The notes: generated by a model from the sequence alone, not told the origin. A stretch of 64,000 nucleotides of DNA from Bisbaumannia salifodinae (GCF_039522585.1 NZ_BAAADR010000004.1); one strand, 5' to 3'; numbered from the stretch's first letter, positions 34,220 to 43,361 are shown. Numbers and translations: made by a program.

Positions 34220-35076
34220 GGCGATACGAGAAGCCAACGCTTAGCCCCTATCTGCGCGCTATCGCCCAGGACGAGGCCCTGCCCATCGAGCCCGAGGCGC
34301 GGCGGCTATGGCTGGAGGACCTGGCCAACCCCACCCGCTGGTGGCTGCGGCCTATCCTCCAGGGCCTCTTGGCGGTGCTGCTGCACTTGATCTGGTTCCT
34401 CAAGCGCCTGCCGCTGCCGCAGTTCCGCGCCCATGGCCTGCTGCAGCGGTTGATCTGCTGGTTCTGCACCCACTTCGTCAGTCCCCAGGCCAACCGCCTG
34501 ATCCTGCGCCACTTCGCCACCGAATCGAACCTGCTCAACTTCCTGATCGACAACACCGCCCCCAACCGGGTGGCGCCGGTGACCCTCTATCCGCGGCGCA
34601 TCGCCGAGATGCGCGAGGCGAGCTTCGTCGAGCACGACCAGGCGCTGTTTCGCAGTGTCGAGGCGCTGGGGGCGAGTCGGGGCGAGGTGGGGGAGAGCCC
34701 GGCGGGGGAGGGCCAGGCGCTCAGTTGGCAACACTGGCGTCCTTTGGACGACCTCGAGTTCGAGATCCGCTCGCGGCGCACCCAGGTGCTCGACTTCGAG
34801 AGCGCCCATGCGCTCTTTATGTGCCTGTTCTGCCTGCTGCTGACCCGGGAGGAGTACCGCGATGCCATCAACGGCTTCAACCTGGACCAGTCCATCGCCC
34901 TGCGCATCGGCGCGCTGATCGACGAGCCCCAGCTCGCCGAGCTGGCCTACAACAAGCATCCCCTCTACCTGGTGGGGCCCTGGAACCTGAGCCAGCGCTT
35001 CTTGATGCACGGCTTCTTCACCGAGTACCTCTATGCGCGGCTGGAGGGGCTGCGCCGGGAAGGCATCACTCGCTGA
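34213..35076 (+). CDS. Unknown conserved protein of the condensing-enzyme operon
   Basis: About 287 residues, starting at a GTG (34213) preceded by GGAGGTGCCCT; no ATG fits better, and the longer frame through the oxygenase-like gene is an artefact. One amphipathic or membrane-associated segment lies at residues 45-60 (LQGLLAVLLHLIWFLKRLPL) and another at LFMCLFCLLLTREEYRDAIN. Other striking blocks are NLLNFLIDNTAPNRVAPVTL and NKHPLYLVGPWNLSQRFLMH. No known family motif was recognised. It ends the four-gene operon, and its own last 86 bp are repeated in diverged form directly downstream. Confidence 0.7.
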   Translation: MTRRYEKPTLSPYLRAIAQDEALPIEPEARRLWLEDLANPTRWWLRPILQGLLAVLLHLIWFLKRLPLPQFRAHGLLQRLICWFCTHFVSPQANRLILRHFATESNLLNFLIDNTAPNRVAPVTLYPRRIAEMREASFVEHDQALFRSVEALGASRGEVGESPAGEGQALSWQHWRPLDDLEFEIRSRRTQVLDFESAHALFMCLFCLLLTREEYRDAINGFNLDQSIALRIGALIDEPQLAELAYNKHPLYLVGPWNLSQRFLMHGFFTEYLYARLEGLRREGITR

Positions 35077-35158
35077 GCCAGCGCTTCCTGACGCAGGATG
35101 GCATCACCGTGCCTTCTTACCCGCGGCTGGAGCGGCTGCGCCGTTCGCAGGAATCGCC
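34987..35158 (+). repeat. Diverged 86-bp tandem repeat at the 3' end of the operon
   Basis: CTGAGCCAGCGCTTC at 34987 recurs at 35073, and GCGGCTGGAG at 35037 recurs at 35123, both 86 bp apart. The second copy reads LSQRFLTQDG...PRLERLRRS in a shifted frame, against LSQRFLMHGF...ARLEGLRRE in the gene. It looks like an alternative gene end left behind. Confidence 0.75.
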
Positions 35159-35179
35159 CCAGCCCGACGTTGCCTGAGG

Positions 35180-36418
35180 CTACTTGGAGTGCTTTCTGAC
35201 CCGGCGGATATGCAGGGCCACGCCGATCAGCAGCGCCAGGGCCAGCGGGGCCAGGACCAGGCTCACCAGGCGCGGGTCATGGGGCACCACGGCGCTGACG
35301 CTCTCCACCCCCAGCTTGTAGAGGCTGAGGATGTAATAGCCCAGCACGATAAAGGAGAGCCCCTCCACGGCGCGCTGGATCGCCAGTTGGCGGCTGGTGC
35401 GCTCGTTGAGGCTCTGCAGGATCGCCGAGTTCTGGGCCTCCATCTCCACCTGGGCGCGGGCCTGGAGCAGGTCGCCGAGATGCGCCAGGCGCTGCTCCAG
35501 GCTGACCAGACGCTGGTCGGTGGCGGCGCAGTAGCGCACCGTGGGACGGAAGCGGCGCAGGATGAAATAGCCCAGGCGCTGGCGATCATCGATGCGGGTC
35601 TCGCGCAGCTCCTCGATGCGCTCGGCCACCAGGCTGGCATAGGCCTCGGTGGCGCTGAAGCGTTGGCGGGCCCGGGAGCAGGTATGGGCGATGCGCGCCG
35701 AGAGGGCGCTGACTTCCTCCAGTAGCGGGCGGGTATCGCTGCGCGGTGTCTGGGCGTTGCGGTGGGTGAGCTCCGTCAGGGCCTGCTCCTGGGCCTGGAG
35801 CTCGCCGCTCAGCGATTTGGCCAGCGGCAGCGCCAGGGAGGCCATCATGCGGTAGGTCTCGATCTCCAGCAGGCGGCGCACCATGCGGCCCAGGCGGAAG
35901 TCATTGAGTTGCTCGTTGATCACCAGCAGGCGATTGACGCCGCACTCGCTGAGGTGGAAGTCGCTCCACACGCTGGCGGAGCCGCCGCCGACCTGGGAGC
36001 CGGCGGTGCCGCGGAAGCCATAGGCGGCGGGGGCGCCGGCCCAGTGGGCCAGGGCCTCCACCCGCACCAGGCTGGCGTTGATGATCGCCTCACGATGGGG
36101 AGCGAGCAGCCGCTCCAGCACCTCCGGCGGGGCGGGCCAGTGGGTCTCGCCGGGGGCGGTCGGCCGGTAGAGGGTCAGGGTCAGGAACTCGGTATGGCGT
36201 TCCCACTTCAGCGTCATGCCGTTGAGCTCGAGGATATTCTGGGCCGCCTGGTGATCGGGGGGCACGCCGTGTTCCCGGGCCAGCTGTTCGAGCAGGGCAT
36301 GGCCGATCTCGCCGTCCTCGTCCAGCAGGGCATAGTGGTGCACCAGCGCCGAACTGGGCAGGTCGATGGAGGGGCGGGAGTGGAGCTCATCGTGCAGGGC
36401 ACGGCGTTGGGGATGCAT
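35180..36418 (-). CDS. DUF3422-family protein
   Basis: About 412 residues from MHPQRRALHDELHSRP; the longer start at 36481 adds a proline-rich lead without clear ribosome binding site. Typical DUF3422 blocks are the N-terminal LHDELHSRP, LKWERHTEFLTLTL and the coiled central region LLEIETYRMMASLALPLAKS. Two hydrophobic segments lie at the C-terminus (FIVLGYYILSLYKLG; VLAPLALALLIGVALHIRR), so the protein is membrane-anchored with a large cytoplasmic part. The family's function is not established. It stands alone, divergent from ytoQ. Confidence 0.85.
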   Translation of the reverse strand: MHPQRRALHDELHSRPSIDLPSSALVHHYALLDEDGEIGHALLEQLAREHGVPPDHQAAQNILELNGMTLKWERHTEFLTLTLYRPTAPGETHWPAPPEVLERLLAPHREAIINASLVRVEALAHWAGAPAAYGFRGTAGSQVGGGSASVWSDFHLSECGVNRLLVINEQLNDFRLGRMVRRLLEIETYRMMASLALPLAKSLSGELQAQEQALTELTHRNAQTPRSDTRPLLEEVSALSARIAHTCSRARQRFSATEAYASLVAERIEELRETRIDDRQRLGYFILRRFRPTVRYCAATDQRLVSLEQRLAHLGDLLQARAQVEMEAQNSAILQSLNERTSRQLAIQRAVEGLSFIVLGYYILSLYKLGVESVSAVVPHDPRLVSLVLAPLALALLIGVALHIRRVRKHSK

Positions 36419-36593
36419 GGTGTTATGGTGTCCAGGGAAGAGGGAGCCTTCGAGGCTAGCCAGCGGCGCCGGGAGGAACAAGGCCCCGCTGGCCCTGAAA
36501 TGCCTCCCTGGCTGCGGTGGCTTGTCGCAGCCTGCAATGTATACAGCTTTTGTGTACGATTAATGACCCGACCACCGTGACCTGGAGAATCCC

Positions 36594-37031
36594 ATGAGCT
36601 TTACCGTCTATCTGTCCGGCGAGATTCATACCGACTGGCGTGAGGAGATCGAGCGGGGCGCCGCCGCCGCGGGCCTGGATATCACCTTCACCTCGGCGGT
36701 GACCGACCACGACGCCAGCGATGCCGCCGGCGATCATCTGGGGCCCCGCAGCGAGGGCTTCTGGCGCGATCACAAGTCGTCCAAGATCAACGCCATTCGC
36801 ACCAAGACCCTGATCGAGATGAGCGACCTGGTGGTGGTGCGCTTCGGCGACAAGTACAAGCAGTGGAACGCCGCCTTCGATGCCGGCTACTGTGCCGCCC
36901 TGGGCAAGCCCTACGTGACCCTGCACGGCGAAGAGATCGTCCATCCCCTCAAGGAAGTGGATGCCGCCGCCATGGGTTGGTGCACCAGCACTGACCAGGT
37001 GGTGGAGATCCTCAAGTACGTGACCCAGTAA
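36594..37031 (+). CDS. YtoQ-family protein
   Basis: A 145-residue cytoplasmic protein with the family start VYLSGEIHTDWREEI, the block DHLGPRSEGFWRDHKSSKIN and the conserved LVVVRFGDKYKQWNAAFDAG. YtoQ proteins share the nucleoside 2-deoxyribosyltransferase-like fold, but their reaction is unknown. The gene is monocistronic, with no partner indicated. Length matches the family. Confidence 0.88.
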   Translation: MSFTVYLSGEIHTDWREEIERGAAAAGLDITFTSAVTDHDASDAAGDHLGPRSEGFWRDHKSSKINAIRTKTLIEMSDLVVVRFGDKYKQWNAAFDAGYCAALGKPYVTLHGEEIVHPLKEVDAAAMGWCTSTDQVVEILKYVTQ

Positions 37032-37056
37032 GCCAACCCGGGCTAGCGACGGGCGC

Positions 37057-37422
37057 CTAGCGCCCCAGCCCCAGGAAGGGCAGCAGGCTAAGCGCCAGGA
37101 TGGCCCCGGCGCCGGCCAGCAACAGCAGCAAGGGCAGCGGCCGGCGGGCGAGGCGGCGCCCCAGGGTGTCCGCCTCGCCCCGGGCCCGCTGGGCCTCCCG
37201 CTCCCGGTGCAGCAGTTCGGCGCGCTCGGCCTGGTAGGCGTCGATCACCCGGCGGGCCGCGGTGAACTGCTCGGGGTCGCGCAGCCAGATGGCCGGCTCG
37301 CCCAGCCGCCAGAACCCCTCCTGGGTCTCGTAGGTATCGAAATCGTGGGTCGCGAGGCGCTCGCGCACCTCGTCGGCCTCGTCTTCCGGGACGCCCCGCA
37401 GCTTGAACCGCAGTACCGCCAT
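37057..37422 (-). CDS. Small membrane-anchored protein, DUF6164-like
   Basis: A 121-residue protein. The soluble N-terminal part (LRFKLRGVPEDEADEVRERL, YETQEGFWRLGEPAIWL) looks like a small ferredoxin-like alpha/beta domain. A helical linker follows and a C-terminal membrane helix (PLPLLLLLAGAGAILALSLL). The start MAVLRFKLRGVP fits proteins annotated as DUF6164 in gammaproteobacteria, recalled but not verified. It begins 4 bp after the L,D-transpeptidase-type gene and is probably co-transcribed with it. Function unknown. Confidence 0.72.
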   Translation of the reverse strand: MAVLRFKLRGVPEDEADEVRERLATHDFDTYETQEGFWRLGEPAIWLRDPEQFTAARRVIDAYQAERAELLHREREAQRARGEADTLGRRLARRPLPLLLLLAGAGAILALSLLPFLGLGR

Positions 37423-37425
37423 GAC

Positions 37426-38250
37426 TTACTCCCGATGCCGCGAGGCCAGCCAGTCTGCGTCGCTCGCCGAGTCGCCCTGTGCGGTATAGGCCGTGGCCAG
37501 CGAGATGCCGCCCACGTCGATCTGCCGGGCCAGGCGCAGCGAAGGGGTGCAGGCCAGGAAGTCGGAGCCGTCCACCCAGTCGTCGTCCGGGTAGTGGGCG
37601 AACAGGTACTGGCCCTCCTTGATGCTATCGATCAGCGGGTAGGCCACCTCCTGGCGTACCGCCGGGCAGCCGAAGCTGCGTCCCAGGCGGCCATTGGCGG
37701 CGATAAATTCCTCGCTGACATAGTCGGCGCCGTGGATCACGATGGCGCGTTCATAGGCCAGGTCATTGACCCCCGGCTCCAGCCCCTCCAGGCGCAACGA
37801 ATAGCCGTTGCTGCCGTCATAGCTGTTGAGGGTGCGAAACAGCCCCAGGCTCGACTGGTGGCTCTCCGGCGTGTTGGAGAACCAGCGTGCCTGCTCGTCG
37901 CCGGTCCCGCGACCGTGGGAGACCAGCTCCTCGAACAGCAGCCGCTCCTCGGCCAGGTCGAAGACCCACAAGCGTGGCTCATTGGCGGAGCGCGCGAAGT
38001 CGATCACCGCCAGGCGCTCGGCATCGGGGCGGGCGCAGTTCCAGGCCTGGGCGGCGCGCTCCAGCACCCGGGCGTCGGCCCCGGGAGCCAGGCGCTTGAG
38101 GGTATCGCTAAGGCGCTCCGCGGACGCCATGGGTAAGGACTCACTCGGCGCACCGGCCAGGGTGGGGGTGGCCAGGGCCATCGGGAGTAGCAGACAGGTC
38201 AGCCGCCCCAGCGAGCGGCCAAGCGAAGAAGATGGCGCATCTAGCGTCAT
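37426..38250 (-). CDS. Murein L,D-transpeptidase catalytic domain protein (YkuD_2 type)
   Basis: About 274 residues with a signal peptide (LTCLLLPMALATPTLAGAPS). The catalytic region carries IVIHGADYVS and, 20 residues on, RSFGCPAV with the nucleophilic cysteine, matching YkuD_2-type proteins. FDLAEERLLFEELVSHGRGT is the family's first conserved strand pair. It is expected in the periplasm, acting on peptidoglycan stem peptides. The start at 38250 has AGGAG upstream. It is divergent from a second, YcbB-type transpeptidase 75 bp away, so both may share a regulatory region. Confidence 0.87.
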   Translation of the reverse strand: MTLDAPSSSLGRSLGRLTCLLLPMALATPTLAGAPSESLPMASAERLSDTLKRLAPGADARVLERAAQAWNCARPDAERLAVIDFARSANEPRLWVFDLAEERLLFEELVSHGRGTGDEQARWFSNTPESHQSSLGLFRTLNSYDGSNGYSLRLEGLEPGVNDLAYERAIVIHGADYVSEEFIAANGRLGRSFGCPAVRQEVAYPLIDSIKEGQYLFAHYPDDDWVDGSDFLACTPSLRLARQIDVGGISLATAYTAQGDSASDADWLASRHRE

Positions 38251-38325
38251 TGGTAGGGCTCCTGCGTTTCGGTCCGGGCCGCCGGGCGATACACTCGAGC
38301 CGATTCCCAACGGACGGGCCTAAGT

Positions 38326-39993
38326 ATGACCACAAAGCGAGCATTCACCAACCGGTGGTATTCCACGCCCCCTCGACTCGGCCGCTTGAGTGGTCCGACG
38401 GCCGGGCTGCTGGCCGCCCTGTTGATCGTGGGCCTGGCGATGCCGCTGATGGCCCAGGAGAGCCGGCCTGTGACCACCGATGCCGTTTCCGTCGATGGCG
38501 CCGAGCCCCGGGATCCCGCCCTGGCCCCCCTCCACGAGGCCCTGAACGGGCAGCCGCTATGGCGCGAGGAATCGGCACTGGCCCGGCTCGATAGCGCCCT
38601 GGCGTCGTTGGCCGAGGATGGCCTGACGCCGGCCCATTACCGGGCCGGCACCTGGCGGCAGGCCTTCGAGGCCCTGCCGGCGGAGGACGCCGCGGCCCGC
38701 GAGCGGTTGGCGCGGGAGGCCAGTCGCGCCCTGGTCGAGGCCCTGGAGGACCTGGCCCGGGGCCGGGTCGATCCGCGGCGCCTCGATCCCCAGTGGGAGA
38801 TTCCCCTGGCCGAGGTGACTCTGCCCTGGCCGCGGATCGCCGATGCCCTGGCGGCGGGGCGGGTCGAGGAGGCGCTGGCGCTGGCGCGGCCTCGGCATCC
38901 GGCCTATGGCCAACTGCGCCAGGCCCTGGCCGAGCACCGGCGCCTCGAGGCCCTGGGGGGCTGGGCAAGCCTGCCGCCCAGGGCCCAGCCGCTGCGCCCC
39001 GGCGAGCGCCACGAGGAGGTACGCCGCCTGCGCGAGCGCCTGGCGGCGGCGGGAGAGCTGGGCGTGCTGGTGCCCGAAGCGGGGGTCTATGGCGAGCTGG
39101 CCGCCCGCGCCCGTCCCGCCGAGTTCGAATCCCTGCATTACGACGATACCCTGATGGCGGCGGTGCGGCGCTTCCAGCGCCGTCATGGATTGAATGCCGA
39201 TGGCGTGGTGGGGCCGCGGACCCGGGAGGCCCTCAACGTGCCGGTGAGTCGACGCCTCGAGCAGTTGCGCCTCAACCTGGAGCGGGCCCGCTGGCTGTTA
39301 CCGACCCTGGCCGATGCCCATGTGCTGGTCAATGTGGCGGGGCAGACCCTGGACTACCGGCGTCCCAACGGGGAGGCCTGGCGCACCCGGGTGATCGTCG
39401 GCCAGCCGGGGCGGGCCACGCCGCTACTGGCCTCGCGGCTGACCCGCTTCGATCTGCACCCCAGCTGGACGGTGCCGCCGACCATCTTCCGCGAGGACAA
39501 GCTGCCCCAGTTGCGCCGGGATCCCCTGGTCCTGGAAGGGCAGTTCAGCGTGCTGGCGCCGGACGGCAGCCGCCTCGATCCCCTGGACGTGGACTGGGAA
39601 CGCCCCGGGGCGGTGATGCTGCGCCAGGCCCCCGGTCCCGCCAACCCCCTGGGCCAGATGGTGCTGCGCTTTCCCAATGGCCATGCGGTCTATCTGCATG
39701 ACACCCCGGCCCGGGGGCTGTTCGGCCATGAACAGCGGACGCTGAGCTCCGGCTGCATCCGGGTCGAGGGGGTGAGGCGATTGGTGGAGGAGCTGCTGGT
39801 CGATACCGGCACCCGCGCCGATCTGGGCGCCCGCCTGGCCACAGGCCAGAGCCAGCCCCTGCACCTGGCGCGGCCGGTGCCCCTCTACCTCTACTACTGG
39901 ACGGCCTTCCCCGACCTGGACGGCGAGGTGATCTTCCACGGCGACCCCTACGGCCGGGATGCGCCCCTGGCGGCGGCCCTGGCCCGGGGCTGA
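38326..39993 (+). CDS. L,D-transpeptidase of the YcbB/LdtD type
   Basis: A 555-residue exported enzyme that makes 3-3 cross-links in peptidoglycan. After a signal sequence (LLAALLIVGLAMPLMAQ) comes a scaffold domain, a peptidoglycan-binding domain (TLMAAVRRFQRRHGLNADGV, VGPRTREALN) and the YkuD catalytic domain with VYLHDTPARGLFGHEQRTLS and the nucleophile in SSGCIRVEG. Order and length follow E. coli LdtD. It is divergent from the YkuD_2-type gene. Such enzymes support beta-lactam tolerance and envelope-stress repair. Confidence 0.92.
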   Translation: MTTKRAFTNRWYSTPPRLGRLSGPTAGLLAALLIVGLAMPLMAQESRPVTTDAVSVDGAEPRDPALAPLHEALNGQPLWREESALARLDSALASLAEDGLTPAHYRAGTWRQAFEALPAEDAAARERLAREASRALVEALEDLARGRVDPRRLDPQWEIPLAEVTLPWPRIADALAAGRVEEALALARPRHPAYGQLRQALAEHRRLEALGGWASLPPRAQPLRPGERHEEVRRLRERLAAAGELGVLVPEAGVYGELAARARPAEFESLHYDDTLMAAVRRFQRRHGLNADGVVGPRTREALNVPVSRRLEQLRLNLERARWLLPTLADAHVLVNVAGQTLDYRRPNGEAWRTRVIVGQPGRATPLLASRLTRFDLHPSWTVPPTIFREDKLPQLRRDPLVLEGQFSVLAPDGSRLDPLDVDWERPGAVMLRQAPGPANPLGQMVLRFPNGHAVYLHDTPARGLFGHEQRTLSSGCIRVEGVRRLVEELLVDTGTRADLGARLATGQSQPLHLARPVPLYLYYWTAFPDLDGEVIFHGDPYGRDAPLAAALARG

Positions 39994-40203
39994 GGCGAAA
40001 ATCATCGGGGCGAGTGAAAAAACTGTTTGACTCGGAAGGCCCGAAAGCGCATCCTGCGTCCAGTTGGTTAGCAAGTCGAATAGCGTCAGTTGTCATCGAA
40101 AGTCGTTTCATGCGTTTCGGTAGCCTGGTGTACTTCTCCTTGTTTTACCCACTCGTCTCGGGTAATTCCCGGTTAAACATCTGCTACTTCGAGGAATTCG
40201 ATA

Positions 40204-40410
40204 ATGGCAACTGGTACCGTTAAGTGGTTCAATGACACCAAAGGCTTCGGCTTCATCTCTCCGGACGATAACGGCGACGACCTGTTCGCTCACTTCTCCG
40301 AGATCCAGGCCGACGGCTTCAAGACTCTGCAAGACGGTCAGAAGGTTTCCTTCGACGTCACCCAGGGCAAGAAAGGCCTCCAGGCTTCCAACATCAAGGT
40401 CATCGGCTAA
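40204..40410 (+). CDS. CspA-family cold-shock protein
   Basis: A 68-residue single cold-shock domain with the RNA-binding motifs KGFGFI (RNP1) and LFAHFSEI (RNP2-like VFVHF). It binds single-stranded RNA and DNA as an RNA chaperone. A GAGG site lies before the ATG. The roughly 160 bp of AT-richer sequence upstream could be the long structured 5' leader typical of cold-inducible csp genes, but constitutive paralogues look the same. A strong intrinsic terminator follows. Codon choice is of the highly expressed type. Confidence 0.95.
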   Translation: MATGTVKWFNDTKGFGFISPDDNGDDLFAHFSEIQADGFKTLQDGQKVSFDVTQGKKGLQASNIKVIG

Positions 40411-40451
40411 GCGCTGATCTCCTCGATGTGACCGCTTCGGCGGTCGAAAAG

Positions 40452-40475
40452 AGGCCCGCCTAGGCGGGCCTTTTT
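40452..40475 (+). terminator. Intrinsic terminator of the cold-shock gene
   Basis: A perfect 9-bp stem (AGGCCCGCC / GGCGGGCCT) with a TA loop is followed by a run of five T, 42 bp after the stop codon. Confidence 0.9.
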
Positions 40476-40592
40476 CGTGGGCGCGATTCGGCTTTTTATC
40501 TCTTTATCGAATAGATAAATTTCTAGAAATAACTTTTCGCTATAGCGGGCGGCCGTCACAATGGGCCCTTTGCTGGTTCTATTGGATCGCCC

Positions 40593-42362
40593 ATGTCCCT
40601 GGATGCCTGGATCGCGCTGGCCGTCGTCGGCGCCGTTTTCCCCCTGATGGCCCTGAGCCGTATCGGCCCCGATATCATTCTCCTGGGGGCGGTCATCCTC
40701 TTGCTGACCCTGGGCGTCATCGACCCCGATCAGGCCCTGGCCGGCTTCTCCAGCAGTGCCCTGTTCACCGTGGCCTTCCTCTATATCCTGGTGGCCAGCA
40801 TCCGCGAGACCGGCGGCATCGACCTGATCATCCGCTACGTGCTGGGACGGCCGCGCAGCGAGGCCCGGGCCCAGGGGCGGCTGCTGCTGCCGGTGGCGGC
40901 GATGAGCGGTTTCCTCAATAACACCCCGGTGGTGGCCACCTATATCCCCGCGGTGATCAGCTGGAGTCGGCGCCTCAATATTCCCGCCAACCGCCTGCTG
41001 ATGCCGCTCAGCTTCGCCTCCATCCTCGGCGGCACCATCTCCCTGATGGGCACCAGCACCAACCTGGTGGTCAATGGCCTGCTGGCCGACCGCTACCCGG
41101 AGCTGGCGCTGGGGCTCTTCGATATCGCCTGGCTGGGCGTGCCGGTGGCCATCGTCGGCCTGGCCTATCTGCTGCTGGTGGGGCGGCATCTCTTACCGGC
41201 CCGACGCGGCGCCGCCGAGGCCTTCGAGAACCCCCGCGAGTTCACCATCGAGATGGCGGTGGATCCCGCCGGCCCCCTGGTCGACAAGACGGTGGAGGAG
41301 GCGGGGCTGCGCCATCTGCAGGAGCTCTTCCTGGTGGAGATCGAGCGGGAGGGCAACGTGGTCAGCGTGGTGGGCCCCGGCGAGAAGCTCAAGGGCAATG
41401 ATCGGCTGATCTTCGCCGGCACCTCCGCCGGCGCCGTAGAGCTACAGCAGATTCGCGGCCTGATGCCCTCCCATCAGGGGCAGTCGAGCCTGCAGAAGGA
41501 TTTCAAGGAGCGCCGCCTGGTGGAGGCGGTGGTCTCCAACCAGTGCCAGTTTATCGGTCAGCGCATCCGCGATGGCCACTTCCGTACCCTCTATGGCGCC
41601 GCCGTGCTGGCGGTGTGCCGCAACGGCGAGCGGGTCGCCGGCAACCTGGGGCAGATCCGCCTGCAGCCCGCCGATGTGTTGCTGCTGGAGGCCCGCCCGC
41701 CCTTTATCGAGCGCCATCGCCAGTCCCGGGACTTCCTGCTGATCAGCCAGGTCAATGGCGCGGCTCGGCCCATCCACGAGAAGGCCTGGCTGGCCTGGAG
41801 CATCCTCGCCGGGGTGGTGGTCCTGGCCGCCAGCGGCGTGATGAGCATGCTCAATGCGGCCATGCTGGGGGCGGCCCTGGCGGTGCTCAGCGGCTGCTGC
41901 TCCATCGGTGCCGCCCGTCGCGGCCTGGATACCCAGGTGCTGCTGACCATCGCCGCCTCCTTCGGCCTGGGCGCCGCCCTCGAGACCACCGGTGCCGCGG
42001 CCAGCCTCGCCGGGGCGGGACTGGGCCTGGCCGATGGCAACCCCTGGCTGCTGCTGGTGGGGGCCTATCTGCTGGTGGCGCTGTTGACCGAGCTGGTCAC
42101 CAACAATGCCGCCGCGGTGATCACCTTCCCCATCGTCATGGCCAGCGCCGAGAGCCTGGGCGTCAACCCGATTCCCTTCGTGGTGGTGGTGATGTTCGCC
42201 GCCTCGGCCAGCTTCCTGACCCCCATCGGCTACCAGACCAACCTGATGGTCCACGGCCCCGGCGGCTACCGCTTCGGCGACTTCCTGCGCGTCGGCGGCC
42301 TGCTCAACCTGCTGACCGCCCTGGTGGTGCTGACCCTGACGCCGCTGATCTGGCCGTTTTAA
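40593..42362 (+). CDS. SLC13-family permease with two RCK-C (TrkA-C) domains
   Basis: A 589-residue transporter. N-terminal helices (ALAVVGAVFPLMALSRIGPD) include the family loop SGFLNNTPVVATYIPAV. Two cytoplasmic TrkA-C domains occupy about residues 205-385 (FTIEMAVDPAGPLVDKTVEE; VVSNQCQFIGQRIRDGHFRT). The C-terminal half repeats the fold, with LVTNNAAAVITFPIVM and SASFLTPIGYQTNLMV. Members import sulfate, dicarboxylates or other anions with sodium; the exact substrate is not visible. A sodium-coupled anion importer would fit a halophile. Monocistronic. Confidence 0.9.
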   Translation: MSLDAWIALAVVGAVFPLMALSRIGPDIILLGAVILLLTLGVIDPDQALAGFSSSALFTVAFLYILVASIRETGGIDLIIRYVLGRPRSEARAQGRLLLPVAAMSGFLNNTPVVATYIPAVISWSRRLNIPANRLLMPLSFASILGGTISLMGTSTNLVVNGLLADRYPELALGLFDIAWLGVPVAIVGLAYLLLVGRHLLPARRGAAEAFENPREFTIEMAVDPAGPLVDKTVEEAGLRHLQELFLVEIEREGNVVSVVGPGEKLKGNDRLIFAGTSAGAVELQQIRGLMPSHQGQSSLQKDFKERRLVEAVVSNQCQFIGQRIRDGHFRTLYGAAVLAVCRNGERVAGNLGQIRLQPADVLLLEARPPFIERHRQSRDFLLISQVNGAARPIHEKAWLAWSILAGVVVLAASGVMSMLNAAMLGAALAVLSGCCSIGAARRGLDTQVLLTIAASFGLGAALETTGAAASLAGAGLGLADGNPWLLLVGAYLLVALLTELVTNNAAAVITFPIVMASAESLGVNPIPFVVVVMFAASASFLTPIGYQTNLMVHGPGGYRFGDFLRVGGLLNLLTALVVLTLTPLIWPF

Positions 42363-42595
42363 CCCAGTTGCAAGGCGATAAGCTGGGGCATTGCTGAGGG
42401 GGCGCTGGGGGCAGGTTGGAGCGGGGTTTTTTTGCCATGGACGGCAAAAGTAGCGCCCAGGGAGGGGTTTACAGCTCCCCGCGACGGCCTGCCCCCAGGA
42501 TAGCCCCGAGCCTCGATGCTGCGAGGACCATGGCCAGTCGCCGGCGCTTGGGGTAGGGTAGCGGCCAGTGATTTCGACCCTGCGAGAGCCCGACC

Positions 42596-43267
42596 ATGAG
42601 CCACCCCGGTGAACTGATTATCGAACCCCGCGACGGCGGTCCCGCCGACAGCTGCGTGATCATCCTCCACGGCCTGGGCGCCGATGGCCATGACTTCGAG
42701 CCCCTGGTGCCGGCGCTGCAGCTGCCGGCGGAGCGGGCGGTGCGTTTTATCCTGCCCCATGCGCCGCGGCTGCCGGTGACCATCAACGGTGGCATGGTGA
42801 TGCCGGCCTGGTACGACATCCTGGAGATGAGTCTGGATCGCCGCGTCGACGAGGCCCAGCTGTTGGCCTCCGCGGCCCGGGTGCAGGGGCTGATCGACGA
42901 TCAGATCGCCGCGGGCATCGATAGCCGTCGCATCATCCTGGCCGGCTTCTCCCAGGGCGGCGCCGTGGCCTATCAGGCGGCGCTCACCTATCCCAAGCCC
43001 CTGGGGGGCTTGCTGGCGCTCTCCACCTACTTCGCCACCGCCGATAGCATCGTGCCTGCCGATGCCAACCGCGACCTGGTCATCGAGGTGCACCACGGCA
43101 CCCAGGACCCGGTGGTGCCGGAGGCCCTGGGCCGCGCCGGCGCCGAGCGCCTCGAGGCCATGGGCTATGCGGTCGGCTACCGCAGCTACCCCATGCCGCA
43201 CTCCCTGTGCCCCCAGCAGGTGGCGGATATCGGCCCCTGGCTGGGGCAGCGCCTCGCCGCGGCCTGA
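42596..43267 (+). CDS. Alpha/beta-hydrolase, carboxylesterase/acyl-protein thioesterase type
   Basis: A 223-residue cytoplasmic esterase of the phospholipase/carboxylesterase family. The oxyanion region is ILHGLGADGHDF, the nucleophile elbow is AGFSQGGAV, the acidic residue lies in HHGTQDPVVP and the histidine in MPHSLCP. The length is that of bacterial carboxylesterase EstB (218). Natural substrates of these enzymes are poorly defined. It is separated by 95 bp from trpB and has no functional partner nearby. Confidence 0.9.
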   Translation: MSHPGELIIEPRDGGPADSCVIILHGLGADGHDFEPLVPALQLPAERAVRFILPHAPRLPVTINGGMVMPAWYDILEMSLDRRVDEAQLLASAARVQGLIDDQIAAGIDSRRIILAGFSQGGAVAYQAALTYPKPLGGLLALSTYFATADSIVPADANRDLVIEVHHGTQDPVVPEALGRAGAERLEAMGYAVGYRSYPMPHSLCPQQVADIGPWLGQRLAAA

Positions 43268-43361
43268 GCCAAGGCGGCAGTGCGCCGAAGGTGGGCTCGA
43301 CGCGGCGCCGTCGCTAGGGCAGATTAAGGGCAATCCCTTGTTCTCTCAGCAGGATGGCTCC

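Noticed and set aside
33412..35076. A 554-codon frame spanning the oxygenase-like gene and the next gene
   Set aside because: Its first 270 codons are an arginine/alanine-rich shadow of the oxygenase-like gene; the GTG at 34213 with its SD starts the real protein.
40040..40203. A separate small gene before the cold-shock gene
   Set aside because: The open frame at 40014-40223 overlaps the csp start, has no ribosome binding site and looks like the csp leader instead.
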